From the NCBI GenBank assembly GCA_947625775.1, contig CANQPM010000002.1, positions 62,001 through 126,000 on the forward strand: 64,000 bases of DNA, given 5' to 3'. The notes under the pieces were generated by a model, which saw nothing but the letters and a program-made list of their open reading frames with translations, was not told where the DNA came from and searched no databases. How positions within the stretch are numbered: position 1 is the first letter of the stretch; each line of letters begins with the position of its first letter. Source of the DNA: an uncultured Lachnospiraceae bacterium. GTDB lineage: Bacteria; Bacillota; Clostridia; Lachnospirales; Lachnospiraceae. The translations under genes and the position numbers were made by a program. Of this stretch, positions 17,416 to 26,640 are shown piece by piece.

Positions 17416-18948
17416 ATGGGAAATAGCGAGTACATTATTGAGATGTTGAACATCACAAAGGAATTTCCAGGAATCAAGGCTAATGATAATGTTACCTTAC
17501 AACTGAAAAAAGGGGAGATTCACGCCTTGCTCGGCGAAAACGGGGCGGGCAAATCTACGCTTATGAGTATTCTTTTCGGACTTTATCAGCCGACGAGCGG
17601 CATGATAAAAAAGAACGGAAAGGAAGTAAAAATTAACAATCCAAACGATGCGAACGCATTGAATATCGGCATGGTGCACCAGCATTTCAAGCTGGTGGAA
17701 TGTTTTTCCGTGTTAGATAACATTATCCTTGGCATTGAACCTACCAAGGGGCTGTTTTTGAGCAAAAAGGGCGCGCGCGAAAAGGTGACGGCGCTCAGCG
17801 ATAAATACGGCTTAAAGGTCAATCCCGACGCTCTGGTTTCGGATATCACGGTAGGCATGCAGCAGCGCACGGAGATTTTGAAGATGCTTTACCGTGACAA
17901 CGAAATCCTTATTTTCGACGAGCCTACGGCGGTGCTTACGCCGCAGGAGATTGACGAGCTTATGAAGATAATGAAGAACCTTGCAAACGAGGGAAAATCA
18001 ATTCTTTTCATCACGCACAAGCTCAATGAGATTATGGCAATTTCCGACCGCTGCACTATACTCAGAAAGGGAAAGTGCATAGGCACGGTAAACATAAAGG
18101 ACACTACCAAGGAGGAGCTTTCCCGAATGATGGTAGGGCGCAATGTAAGCTTCAAGGTTGACAAAAAGCCCGCCAATGTAAAGGAAACGGTCTTAAAGGT
18201 AGAGAATATGACAGTGCCGAGCAAGGTACATAAAAATAACGCTGTGAAAAACGTGTCGTTTGAGGTGCATAGGGGCGAGATTGTATGTATCGCGGGCATT
18301 GACGGCAACGGTCAGACAGAGCTTGTCCACGCGCTCACGGGGCTTGAAAAAATCAGCTCAGGGACAGTCTGGTTTGACGGCGCGGATATCTCCAAGGCAA
18401 GCATCAGGGAGCGTTCAAAGAGCGGCATGAGCCATATCCCCGAGGACAGGCATAAGCATGGGCTGGTGCTTGACTATACGCTTGAACAGAATATGGTGCT
18501 GCAGCGCTACTGGGAGAGCGATTTCCAGAAAGCGGGCTTTATAAAGCAGGGCGCGGTAAGGGAGTATGCGGAAAGGCTTATCGAGCAGTACGACGTGAGG
18601 AGCGGTCAGGGACCTGTGACTATAGCGCGCAGTATGTCGGGCGGCAACCAGCAGAAGGCGATAATTGCGCGTGAGATAGACAAAAACCCAGATTTGCTTG
18701 TGGCAGTGCAGCCGACAAGAGGGCTTGATGTCGGCGCAATTGAATATATCCATAAACAGCTTGTAGCGCAGCGCGACAAGGGAAAGGCAGTGCTGCTTGT
18801 GTCGCTGGAGCTTGACGAGGTAATGGATGTATCGGACAGAATACTGGTAATGTACGAGGGTGAGCTTGTAGGCGAGCTTGATCCTGAAAAGACGACAGTT
18901 GAGGAACTTGGTCTTTATATGGCAGGCGCTAAGAGAACTACAGCGTAA
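17416..18948 (+). CDS. ABC transporter ATP-binding protein, nucleoside type (NupO-like)
   Basis: A double-ATPase subunit energising nucleoside uptake. The 510-residue product has two nucleotide-binding halves. The first has a full Walker A (GENGAGKST) and Walker B/H-region (DEPTAVLTPQE). The second has a degenerate Walker A (GIDGNGQTE) with an intact signature (MSGGNQQK) and PTRGLDVGA, as is typical for the RbsA/NupO class. The start at 17416 follows AGAGG by 5 bases; a longer in-frame ATG at 17338 would place the upstream terminator inside the coding region. The two permeases follow directly. Confidence 0.94.
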   Translation: MGNSEYIIEMLNITKEFPGIKANDNVTLQLKKGEIHALLGENGAGKSTLMSILFGLYQPTSGMIKKNGKEVKINNPNDANALNIGMVHQHFKLVECFSVLDNIILGIEPTKGLFLSKKGAREKVTALSDKYGLKVNPDALVSDITVGMQQRTEILKMLYRDNEILIFDEPTAVLTPQEIDELMKIMKNLANEGKSILFITHKLNEIMAISDRCTILRKGKCIGTVNIKDTTKEELSRMMVGRNVSFKVDKKPANVKETVLKVENMTVPSKVHKNNAVKNVSFEVHRGEIVCIAGIDGNGQTELVHALTGLEKISSGTVWFDGADISKASIRERSKSGMSHIPEDRHKHGLVLDYTLEQNMVLQRYWESDFQKAGFIKQGAVREYAERLIEQYDVRSGQGPVTIARSMSGGNQQKAIIAREIDKNPDLLVAVQPTRGLDVGAIEYIHKQLVAQRDKGKAVLLVSLELDEVMDVSDRILVMYEGELVGELDPEKTTVEELGLYMAGAKRTTA

Positions 18949-18964
18949 AAACAGGGGGTAAGGT

Positions 18965-20116
18965 ATGAAAAATAAAAAGAGCAGATTAAATTTTTCGTCG
19001 GGCGTTACGTCTGTGGCGGCATCGCTTATCTGTATAATAATCGGGCTTTTGGTGGGGCTTGTGATTTTGTACGGGATAAACAGCGAAAATGCGCTTGACG
19101 GTTTCAGCCGTATCATAAAGGGCGGCTTTTACCTTATGCCAAAGGGAATAGGCACTGTGCTTTCGCAGACGGCTCCGCTTATTATGACGGGGCTTTCCGT
19201 GGCGTTTGCGTTTAAGACGGGTTTGTTTAATATCGGCGCGGCGGGGCAATATACGCTTGGCGCGCTTGGAGCCCTGTATTTTGCGCTTGTTCTCCATATG
19301 CCCTGGTATGTGTGCCTTCTGGCGGCTATGCTGTTTGGCGCGGTCTGGGGAGCGATTCCAGGCATTTTCAAGGCGTATTTCAATGTAAATGAGGTTATCA
19401 CGGCTATTATGTTCAACTGGATTGGGCTGTACGCCGTGAACGAGATAATTTACAGGGGCGCGCTGGGCAATATGTACGATTTAAAGACGACAAAGACTTA
19501 CAGTCTGAGAAATGTGTCGCCGCAGTCAGTTATTCCCGACCTTGGCATGAACCAGCTTTTTAAGACGAAATCGACTACGATTGCGATATTCATAGCGATA
19601 GCGGCGGCGATAATCATTTACATTATCATAAATAAAACGACATTCGGATATGAGCTCAAAGCGTGCGGGCACAACAAAGAGGCGGCGAGGTACGCGGGCA
19701 TAAATGAAAAGCGAAATATCGTGCTTTCGATGACTATTGCGGGCGCGCTTTCGGGGATAGGCGCGGGGCTTTATTATCTGTCAGGCGTGGCGGAGTGGAA
19801 TCCGCAGGTAAGCACGGCGCTGCCTGCGATGGGCTTTAATGGCATACCTGTCGCGCTGCTTGCGCTCAGCAATCCGATTGGCGTTATATTTGCGGCGCTT
19901 TTTGTATCGCACATAACTGTGGGGGGCGGGTATCTGCCGACGAAATATTTCCAGCCTGAGATTGCAGATGTGATTATAGCCGTAATCATTTATCTGTGCG
20001 CGTTTGTAATGCTCTTTAAGGGCGTGGTGATTAATGCGGTATCGGGCAGGAAAAAGAAAAAGGCTGAAAATGACCCGACGGACAATGGCGCGGACGGAAA
20101 GGAGGCTGATGCATAA
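18965..20116 (+). CDS. ABC transporter permease, nucleoside type (NupP-like)
   Basis: A 383-residue polytopic membrane protein of the BPD_transp_2 family with about 8-9 membrane helices. The conserved loop GYELKACGHNKEAARYAGI and the following GALSGIGAGLYYLSG are typical of this permease class. The C-terminus is a hydrophilic Lys/Asp-rich tail. Its stop overlaps the ATG of the partner permease by one base (TAATG), indicating translational coupling. Confidence 0.93.
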   Translation: MKNKKSRLNFSSGVTSVAASLICIIIGLLVGLVILYGINSENALDGFSRIIKGGFYLMPKGIGTVLSQTAPLIMTGLSVAFAFKTGLFNIGAAGQYTLGALGALYFALVLHMPWYVCLLAAMLFGAVWGAIPGIFKAYFNVNEVITAIMFNWIGLYAVNEIIYRGALGNMYDLKTTKTYSLRNVSPQSVIPDLGMNQLFKTKSTTIAIFIAIAAAIIIYIIINKTTFGYELKACGHNKEAARYAGINEKRNIVLSMTIAGALSGIGAGLYYLSGVAEWNPQVSTALPAMGFNGIPVALLALSNPIGVIFAALFVSHITVGGGYLPTKYFQPEIADVIIAVIIYLCAFVMLFKGVVINAVSGRKKKKAENDPTDNGADGKEADA

Positions 20117-21054
20117 TGTTTTTGCTTCTTAAATATACATTGCTTTATGCTGTGGTTTTGATGCTTGTAGCGCTTGGCGGAATGTTTTCGGAGCGTAGCG
20201 GTGTTATCAACATTGCGCTTGAAGGTATTATGGCGATAGGCGGGCTTGCGGGAATTATCGTGCTGGTGCTGTTTGGCGGGAAAATGCCTGCGGCGGCGCT
20301 TGTGCTAGTGTCGATACTTGCAAGCGCGATAGCGGGAGTGCTTTATTCGCTGCTGCTTGGCTTTTCGGCGATAACATTAAAGGCGGACCAGACAATCGGC
20401 GGTACAGCGCTTAATATGCTTGCCACGGCGGCGGCAGTGGTTATCGTCAAGGCGTACAACAACGCGGCGGCAGGAGGCAACGGCTCGGCGTCGTCAAAGC
20501 TTTCGTATTCCAATACGGAGTTTATCTTCAATGCGGGACCACTGACTTATAATATTTTCCTGATTATCGGCGTTATATTGCTGATTGTTGCGTATGTGTT
20601 TTTGTACAAGACTAAGTACGGGTTGCGCCTGCGCTCGTGCGGCGAGCATCCGCAGGCGGCGGACTCTGTGGGCATAAATGTTTACAAATGGCGCTATGCG
20701 GGCGTGATGATTTCGGGGTTTTTGGGAGGACTTGGCGGGTTTGCCTATATAGTGCCGTCGGTGTCTACTTGGAATTTCGAGGTGGGCGTTACTGGATTTG
20801 GCTTTCTTGCGCTTGCCGTTATGATTTTCGGTCAGTGGAAGCCCTTTAGAATCGCGGGGGCGGCGGTGTTCTTTGCTATTTTCAAGTCGCTTGCAAATAT
20901 TGCCGACGCGACGTTTTTGTCAAACCTGCATTTGTCGAAAAATATTTATGATATGATGCCGTTTATTGCTTCGATGATAATTTTGGCGTTTACGTCTAAG
21001 AACTCTCAGGCGCCAAAAGCGGAAGGGATTCCGTATGATAAAGGGGCGAGGTAG
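20116..21054 (+). CDS. ABC transporter permease, nucleoside type (NupQ-like)
   Basis: Second permease of the heterodimer, 312 residues, also BPD_transp_2. MFSERSGVINIALEGIM near the N-terminus and YGLRLRSCGEHPQAADSVGI in the cytoplasmic loop are hallmarks. With the preceding three genes it completes a BMP-type nucleoside importer, sensibly placed after purine synthesis genes. No terminator is evident after it. Confidence 0.93.
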   Translation: MFLLLKYTLLYAVVLMLVALGGMFSERSGVINIALEGIMAIGGLAGIIVLVLFGGKMPAAALVLVSILASAIAGVLYSLLLGFSAITLKADQTIGGTALNMLATAAAVVIVKAYNNAAAGGNGSASSKLSYSNTEFIFNAGPLTYNIFLIIGVILLIVAYVFLYKTKYGLRLRSCGEHPQAADSVGINVYKWRYAGVMISGFLGGLGGFAYIVPSVSTWNFEVGVTGFGFLALAVMIFGQWKPFRIAGAAVFFAIFKSLANIADATFLSNLHLSKNIYDMMPFIASMIILAFTSKNSQAPKAEGIPYDKGAR

Positions 21055-21167
21055 AGCCTGCTGGAGATATTATTTATTTTACTGTATGAAGGAAAACGCT
21101 TTACAGCGCCACATATAGGTAATATAATAACTTTAGCAAAACAGGGTATGATAAAAGGGAGTATTAA

Positions 21168-22034
21168 ATGACGAAAGAAATAAAAGTAAAACGTACCGCA
21201 AAGAACAGCGTGTTTTTAGACCTTTTTCAAGACAAGAAAAACCTGTTAAAGTTGTATAAAACTCTGCATCCGGAAGATACAGATATTACGGAGGATGAAT
21301 TGGATATTGTGACAATAGACAATGTCCTGACAGACAATTTATATAATGATTTGGGCTTAGCCGTAAGTGGTAGCAAGCTATTGATATTGGTAGAGGCACA
21401 GGCTTCATGGACAGTAAATGTTTTAGTCAGAATGCTTTTGTATTTAGCCCAGAGCTACCGCGAGTATTTTGAGCGAACAGAGCAAAGCTTGTACAAAAGT
21501 AAGGCAGTCAGAATGCCTAAACCTGAACTGTATATCATTTATATAGGTGATAGAGGAGATAAGCCTGATATGGTTTCGCTGTCAAAAGAATTTTTTGGCG
21601 GAATGGATATTGATATCGAAATAAAGGCAAGAGTTATATATGAAAAAGATACAAATGATATAATCAGTCAATACATAAGCTTTTGCAAGGTATTCAATGA
21701 ACAAAGAAAGCTGTATGGTCTTACGGAATTTATGATAAAAGAAACAATCAGGATATGCAAGGACAGGAATGTTTTGCGCGAATATCTTTCCAGTAAGGAA
21801 AAGGAGGTTGTGACGATTATGATGAGCCTATTTGATGATGAGCAGATAATGAGGACATATGCTGAGGATATGGCGAATGAGCGGGCAAATGAGGTCGCCA
21901 AGGAGGTCGCAAAAGAAAAAATAAAAATAGCAGTCAATATGCTGCGCAATATGAATATAAATGATTCTGAAATCAAAGAGGCATTGCAAAAGAATTATGG
22001 ATTATCGGAGCGGGAAGCACTTTTGTATATGTAG
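21168..22034 (+). CDS. Rpn family recombination-promoting nuclease / PD-(D/E)XK protein
   Basis: A 288-residue protein of the Rpn/transposase_31-like PD-(D/E)XK group, DNA endonucleases that stimulate RecA-independent recombination in E. coli (established for RpnA). The core reads YNDLGLAVSG then LLILVEAQASW, matching the D-x(n)-E-x-Q variant of the catalytic motif. The C-terminal third has the usual helical tail with repeated Asn/Ala/Lys-Glu-Val segments (NERANEVAKEVAKE). GGGAG precedes the ATG. A good terminator follows. These genes are often present in many copies and spread between strains; here it stands alone between the nucleoside transporter and the Lan-type cluster, with no inverted repeats found around it. 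Confidence 0.85.
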   Translation: MTKEIKVKRTAKNSVFLDLFQDKKNLLKLYKTLHPEDTDITEDELDIVTIDNVLTDNLYNDLGLAVSGSKLLILVEAQASWTVNVLVRMLLYLAQSYREYFERTEQSLYKSKAVRMPKPELYIIYIGDRGDKPDMVSLSKEFFGGMDIDIEIKARVIYEKDTNDIISQYISFCKVFNEQRKLYGLTEFMIKETIRICKDRNVLREYLSSKEKEVVTIMMSLFDDEQIMRTYAEDMANERANEVAKEVAKEKIKIAVNMLRNMNINDSEIKEALQKNYGLSEREALLYM

Positions 22035-22093
22035 CATATCTTAAATGTATATTGCTGCCGATACATATAGTGACAGAAAAAACAAAAATATTT

Positions 22094-22129
22094 AAAAGAA
22101 GTTAGTAAATTGGGTGACTAACTTCTTTT
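22094..22129 (+). terminator. Rho-independent terminator after the Rpn-type gene
   Basis: GAAGTTAGT pairs with ACTAACTTC around a 10-base loop and is followed by a T run. Confidence 0.9.
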
Positions 22130-22233
22130 TATTTTATACGTTCATTCTTTATCAAATCTTCATTTTTCCATGCTATTCTTTCCCTTGTAAGTCAGTTTAT
22201 AAAAGCGCTTGCAGCGCGGAAATGAGGGAAAAT

Positions 22234-22947
22234 ATGGAAATGTTGCTACAAACCAATGGACTTTGCAAGGCTTTCGGTAAACAAAGGGCAGTTGACAATG
22301 TTTCATTGAATGTACCAAAGGGAAAAATCTACGGGCTTCTTGGTCCGAACGGAGCGGGGAAATCCACAATATTGAAAATGATTACGGGAATTTTAAAACC
22401 GACATCAGGAGAAATCTACTTCGACAAACGACCATGGGACAGGGCGGCATTGTCTGAAATCGGGGCATTGATTGAAAGCCCGCCAATTTATGAAAATTTG
22501 TCCGCGAGGGAAAATCTGAAAGTTCGGTCATTGCTGATTGGCGCGGATAAAAAAAGAATTGATGGGGTATTGCATACTGTAGCTTTGGAAAATACAGAAA
22601 AGAAGAAGGCTGGGAGGTTTTCATTGGGAATGAAGCAGCGGCTTGGCATTGCAATGGCGCTGTTGGGCGAGCCAAGGCTCTTGATACTGGATGAGCCTAT
22701 GAATGGGCTGGATCCGATAGGAATAGATGAGCTTCGCAGGCTGATACGCTCATTTTCGGCTCAAGGGATTACGGTCATACTTTCAAGCCATATTCTTTCG
22801 GAGGTTCAACTGCTTGCGGATTATGCAGGAATTATTTCGGGCGGTGTCCTTGGGTATGAGGGGGCGCTGGAGCATGGGGAAAATCTGGAGGAGCTGTTTA
22901 TGAAAGTCGTCAAAAAAAGCGAGGGGGGCGGTAAGAACTATGTTTAA
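22234..22947 (+). CDS. Lantibiotic-protection ABC transporter ATP-binding protein (LanF/BcrA type)
   Basis: ATPase of a peptide-antibiotic self-protection or resistance exporter. The 237-residue product shows Walker A GPNGAGKST, signature FSLGMKQRLGIAMAL, and Walker B LLILDEPMNGLDP. The close of the family (bacitracin/lantibiotic type) is indicated by MNGLDP and by the two partner permeases that follow. I start at 22234, with GAGGG 5 bases upstream; the longer in-frame start at 22114 would translate a terminator. It overlaps the next gene by 8 bases. Confidence 0.9.
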   Translation: MEMLLQTNGLCKAFGKQRAVDNVSLNVPKGKIYGLLGPNGAGKSTILKMITGILKPTSGEIYFDKRPWDRAALSEIGALIESPPIYENLSARENLKVRSLLIGADKKRIDGVLHTVALENTEKKKAGRFSLGMKQRLGIAMALLGEPRLLILDEPMNGLDPIGIDELRRLIRSFSAQGITVILSSHILSEVQLLADYAGIISGGVLGYEGALEHGENLEELFMKVVKKSEGGGKNYV

Positions 22948-23671
22948 TATTGTAAAAGCAGAATATATGAAAACAGGGAGGTCGATGGGGCGCGCGTTTG
23001 TATTGGCGTTTCCGTTAATTACATTTGTATTGGCATTTGTACTGACTATGGGAATGGCAAACGCATATGCAGAAAGCGTGTGGAACTGGTGGTATACGTT
23101 GCTGCTGCCTGTAATGCTGGCGGTTGTCTGCTATATTTCCATAGCGGGAGAGAGGAAAACAGGGTATTATAATCTGGTGACGCTTCCGATTGGAAAAAGG
23201 AAACTGATGATGGGCAAAATCATTTATATGGGATGTACGGTTTTGGTGTCAAATGCTGTTATATTTGCAGGCGCCGCGTTGGGCGGAGTTTTATTGACTA
23301 CAAGCGTTCCGCAGGGCGGAGCGGCGGCTGCGGTATTGGCACTTACGGCTGTGCAGCTGTGGGAGATACCGTTGTTTTTGTTTTTGAGCATACGCTTTGG
23401 AATGGCTGCAGAATTACTGGTATGTCTGTTTCTGACGGTTGGCGGTACGATTGCCGTTCAGACGGGGAAATGGTATTTTTTTGCTTCGGCGGTTCCTATG
23501 CGGATTTTGTGTCCGCTGCTTCATATACTGCCAAACGGTATCAGAGCGGAGGCAGGAAGTCCGCTTTTGAATATGGGAGTAGTCCCTGTAGGCATATGCC
23601 TGTCTGCCGTATGGTTTATCCTTGCGACGCTTTTGTTTTTAAATTGGTTCGATAACAGAGAGGGAAAATAG
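22940..23671 (+). CDS. Lantibiotic-protection ABC permease, LanE/MutE type
   Basis: A 243-residue membrane protein with six predicted helices, matching the MutE/EpiE permease layout: a short N-terminal cytoplasmic segment (IVKAEYMKTGRS), then helices, with the cytoplasmic loop AGERKTGYYNLVTLPIGKRK. It overlaps the ATPase gene by 8 bases and is followed by the second permease 2 bases later. This family pumps lantibiotics away from the membrane (established for NisFEG and SpaFEG). Confidence 0.85.
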   Translation: MFNIVKAEYMKTGRSMGRAFVLAFPLITFVLAFVLTMGMANAYAESVWNWWYTLLLPVMLAVVCYISIAGERKTGYYNLVTLPIGKRKLMMGKIIYMGCTVLVSNAVIFAGAALGGVLLTTSVPQGGAAAAVLALTAVQLWEIPLFLFLSIRFGMAAELLVCLFLTVGGTIAVQTGKWYFFASAVPMRILCPLLHILPNGIRAEAGSPLLNMGVVPVGICLSAVWFILATLLFLNWFDNREGK

Positions 23672-23673
23672 AA

Positions 23674-24417
23674 ATGTTTATAAGAAATCTTTATGCGGAT
23701 TTGCTTAAACTTGAAGGACTTCCTATAGTATATGCGCACATTATAATTCCGCTTGTAACGAGCGGGTGTTTTTTGGCATACTATGCCTTTTCGGGCTGGA
23801 GCGTGAATGAAAAGCTAATTGGCTTTTTCCAGACAGTCGGAGCGGGCTTTCCCGCCTTGATTGGGATATTTACGGCAAGCGTAACGGAACAGGAGCAGAA
23901 TGCGGGCGCGTGTCAAAATATGCTCGCTCTCCCACGGAAAATGTCGGCTTTTTTGTCTAAGCTGGTGCTTTTGCTTATATTAAGCCTGCTTTCAGTCGCA
24001 TTGACAACAGCGGTATTTTGGTTTGGTTTTTGCAAAATACAAGGCGGCAGCCCGATTAGCTCGGCAGCATACATAAATACGGCGTTTATAATGTGGTGCA
24101 GCAGTATTCCGCTTTATATATGGCAGATGCTTCTGGCTTTTCGATTTGGGAAAGGGGTGTCGGTTGGAGCGGGAATTATTTTTGGGCTTGTAAGTGCGCT
24201 GATGCTTACAAATTTGGGAAAGCTTGTCTGGAAATACTTGCCTGCTTCGTGGACAGGCAGAATACCGTACACTTATTTGCGTATTTTGATGGGAGAATAT
24301 AAAGCGGCAGATGAAATGAGTGCTGTAATGCCGATAGCTGTTGCGTTTACAGCGCTTAGTATGGTATATTATTTATTTCGGACGGCGTATTGGGAAGAAA
24401 GCAAAGCCTTGGAATAA
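23674..24417 (+). CDS. Lantibiotic-protection ABC permease, LanG/MutG type
   Basis: A 247-residue membrane protein, six helices, starting with the MutG-like sequence NLYADLLKLEGLP and carrying the loop TASVTEQEQNAGACQNMLAL, where LanG permeases place E-rich residues after the second helix. It forms the heterodimer partner of the preceding permease. The response regulator gene follows within 20 bases, so transporter and regulators are one operon. Confidence 0.85.
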   Translation: MFIRNLYADLLKLEGLPIVYAHIIIPLVTSGCFLAYYAFSGWSVNEKLIGFFQTVGAGFPALIGIFTASVTEQEQNAGACQNMLALPRKMSAFLSKLVLLLILSLLSVALTTAVFWFGFCKIQGGSPISSAAYINTAFIMWCSSIPLYIWQMLLAFRFGKGVSVGAGIIFGLVSALMLTNLGKLVWKYLPASWTGRIPYTYLRILMGEYKAADEMSAVMPIAVAFTALSMVYYLFRTAYWEESKALE

Positions 24418-24435
24418 GGAGAAATGAGAGGAAAT

Positions 24436-25098
24436 ATGGCAAGGATTTTGGCAGTTGATGATGATATGGCGATTCTTGAGATGGTAGAGGTAATTTTGGG
24501 CAAGGATGGTCACTTTGTTACAAAAGCATGCGGCATGCATGAAATAGATATGGGGAAGCTTAATGCTTATGATTTGATTTTGCTGGATATCATGATGCCT
24601 GAAACAGACGGATTTGCATTATGTTCAAAAATCAGGAGGCTTGTTGACTGTCCTGTTTTGTTTCTCACTGCAAAAACGGAAGAAAGCAGTCTGGTAAAGG
24701 GCTTGGCATTGGGGGCTGATGATTATATCTGCAAGCCGTTTGGCGTTATGGAGCTGCGGGCGAGAATATCCGCTCACCTTAGGCGCGAGCGTCGGGAACA
24801 TTCCGTTAAAATGGCTGTCGGGGGCGTCTGTTTCCATTTATCATCAAAACAGGCTGTGATAGATGATAAGGAAATACCGCTTACAAGGGCTGAATATGAA
24901 ATCTGCGAGTTTCTTGCAAGAAATCGCGGGCAGGTATTTTCAAAGGAGCAGATTTTGGAGAAGGTATTTGGATTTGACAGCGAGAGCAACGACAGCACAA
25001 TCACAACCCACATAAAAAATATAAGGATGAAGTTTTCAGGCTTTAACTGTATGCCGATAAAAACAGTCTGGGGGATTGGGTACAAATGGGAAGAATAA
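24436..25098 (+). CDS. OmpR-family response regulator of the LanFEG cluster
   Basis: A 220-residue regulator with an N-terminal receiver domain (acidic pocket VDDD, phospho-acceptor Asp51 in LILLDIMMP, conserved Lys in DDYICKPFG) and a C-terminal winged-helix DNA-binding domain (LTRAEYEICEFLARN, TTHIKNIRMKF). It belongs to the LanR/SpaR-like branch that controls lantibiotic immunity genes. I favour the ATG at 24436, which gives the canonical MARILAVDD start; an ATG at 24424 is a close alternative. Its end overlaps the kinase gene by 13 bases. Confidence 0.9.
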   Translation: MARILAVDDDMAILEMVEVILGKDGHFVTKACGMHEIDMGKLNAYDLILLDIMMPETDGFALCSKIRRLVDCPVLFLTAKTEESSLVKGLALGADDYICKPFGVMELRARISAHLRRERREHSVKMAVGGVCFHLSSKQAVIDDKEIPLTRAEYEICEFLARNRGQVFSKEQILEKVFGFDSESNDSTITTHIKNIRMKFSGFNCMPIKTVWGIGYKWEE

Positions 25099-26468
25099 AA
25101 AAGAAGGGTAACACTTCGCTGGGCGGGATTTTTTTTAGATATGTTATGGGTATGCTTTGCGCGCTGGCAGCCTTGGGAGCGGGCACGATTATTTTATTTA
25201 ATATCCTTGTGAATACAGGCAGTATATATCCTGCCAATTACGCGGAAAAAAAGATTAATGAATCCTATGATACACTTCAAAGCGCGGTTGAAGTGACACA
25301 GGACATTATACCGCCGCTTTGTTATTATGCTGTGTTTTCTGAGGACGGGGCTGTGCTTAGCGGAAATATGCCAACGGATTCTATCGAAGCCGCAAGGAAT
25401 GCCGCTAATCATAAGGCTGTGTCAGGCGTTGGATTTTATAAGGTGGTTCCGCGTTCGGACGGATGCATTGTGCTGCGATACGGTCTGACGCCGCAGTATC
25501 AGTCCGCGTTTTTAAGGGAGCATTTCATAGAGCCGCAGAATTTGATGACATTTGCAGTAGTGTTGGGCGGGATAGCGATTATTTTGCTCTCATCGGTGTA
25601 TTTTGGCAAAAAAATAAAGCGGAAAATCAAGCCGATAATGATTGCGGCGGGGGAAATTAAAAAACAAAATCTTGAGTATGAGGTATCATATTGCGGCGTG
25701 AAGGAGATTGACGACTGTTTGAAATCAATAGATGAGATGAGAAATGCCCTAAAGCTTTCACTTGAATGTCAATGGAAGACTGAGCAGGAAAAAAGCAGGC
25801 AGATGTCCGCATTGGCGCATGACATAAAGACGCCGTTGAGCGTCGTGAGGGGAAATGCAGAGCTCCTTTATGAGACAGAGCTGACCAAGGAGCAGAAAAA
25901 ATATGCCGATTATATATCAGGCAGCGCATATCAGATATTAAGCTATTTACAGACCTTGATAGAAATGACAAGGTCGTCATTTGGATATCAATACAATTTT
26001 GAGAAAATAAGGACAAGTGTTCTACTTGGCGACATAAAAAATCAGGCTTTGGGATTGGCGGAGGTTTGCCATATCAGGATTAACTGGAAAGAGCAGTATG
26101 TCAGCGAAACGATAAGCGTGGCTTATGAACAGGTGGTGAGGGCTGTTATGAATGTTGTAAAAAATGCGGCGGAGAATACGGCGCAAGGAGGAGCGGTGGG
26201 CATTTATATTGTGGAGCAAGGGCAGGAGATGGTGTTTACGGTGGAAGATGCGGGCAGCGGATTCACAAAGGAAGCGCTGCTGCATGGAACGGAACAGTTT
26301 TTTATGGATGATGAAAGCAGAGGCGGCGGTCATTACGGTATCGGTCTGTTTTTTGCCAAGACGACAGCGAAAAGGCATGGAGGCTGGATACGGCTTTCAA
26401 ATTCAAAGAAAACAAATGGGGCAAAGGTGGAGATTTGCTTTCGGATTGACGGGGAGTGTGCTATTTAG
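25086..26468 (+). CDS. Sensor histidine kinase of the LanFEG cluster
   Basis: A 460-residue membrane sensor, LanK/SpaK-like. It has an N-terminal helix (about residues 15-38), an extracytoplasmic domain of about 110 residues, and a second helix near 155-175. A HAMP-like linker leads to the H-box with His245 (ALAHDIKTPLSVV), the N-box (MNVVKNAAENT), and the G-box DAGSGF. The extracellular domain is larger than in intramembrane-sensing kinases, so direct ligand sensing is possible (inference). Its last 23 bases are the first bases of a 195-bp repeat whose second copy lies at 27925. Confidence 0.9.
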   Translation: MGRIKKKGNTSLGGIFFRYVMGMLCALAALGAGTIILFNILVNTGSIYPANYAEKKINESYDTLQSAVEVTQDIIPPLCYYAVFSEDGAVLSGNMPTDSIEAARNAANHKAVSGVGFYKVVPRSDGCIVLRYGLTPQYQSAFLREHFIEPQNLMTFAVVLGGIAIILLSSVYFGKKIKRKIKPIMIAAGEIKKQNLEYEVSYCGVKEIDDCLKSIDEMRNALKLSLECQWKTEQEKSRQMSALAHDIKTPLSVVRGNAELLYETELTKEQKKYADYISGSAYQILSYLQTLIEMTRSSFGYQYNFEKIRTSVLLGDIKNQALGLAEVCHIRINWKEQYVSETISVAYEQVVRAVMNVVKNAAENTAQGGAVGIYIVEQGQEMVFTVEDAGSGFTKEALLHGTEQFFMDDESRGGGHYGIGLFFAKTTAKRHGGWIRLSNSKKTNGAKVEICFRIDGECAI

Positions 26469-26640
26469 ATTCGTCACTATTATCATGTTTTTTCCTGTCA
26501 GGCAATTTCTCAATGCAGAACATCAAAAGCCAAGCCAGTATCGAAATGGCAATAATCCCGAAAAACAGCCCGAAAAATCTGTTTCCTGCCTCGCCGCTGT
26601 CAGCCAGAAACGAGGAAACGACATATGCGATAATCAAAGC
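26446..26640 (+). repeat. 195-bp direct repeat, left copy
   Basis: Matches 27925-28119 without gaps and with about 14 mismatches by eye. It begins in the last codons of the histidine kinase and covers the 3' part of a small minus-strand gene. The region between the copies (26641-27924) holds the immunity-like genes. Confidence 0.95.
26461..26640 (-). pseudogene. Truncated copy of the 77-residue two-helix membrane protein
   Basis: Reading the minus strand from 26640 to the TAG at 26461-26463 gives about 59 residues that match the C-terminal part of the intact protein at 27940-28173 (ALIIAYVVS, FLADSGEAGN, ending HDNSDESK). The start codon and first membrane helix are missing because the sequence switches at 26640 to a piece of the SEC-C gene. 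Confidence 0.85.

Noticed and set aside
18415-19116. Minus-strand frame of 233 codons
   Set aside because: It lies opposite the nucleoside transporter ATPase and permease and has no recognisable domain.
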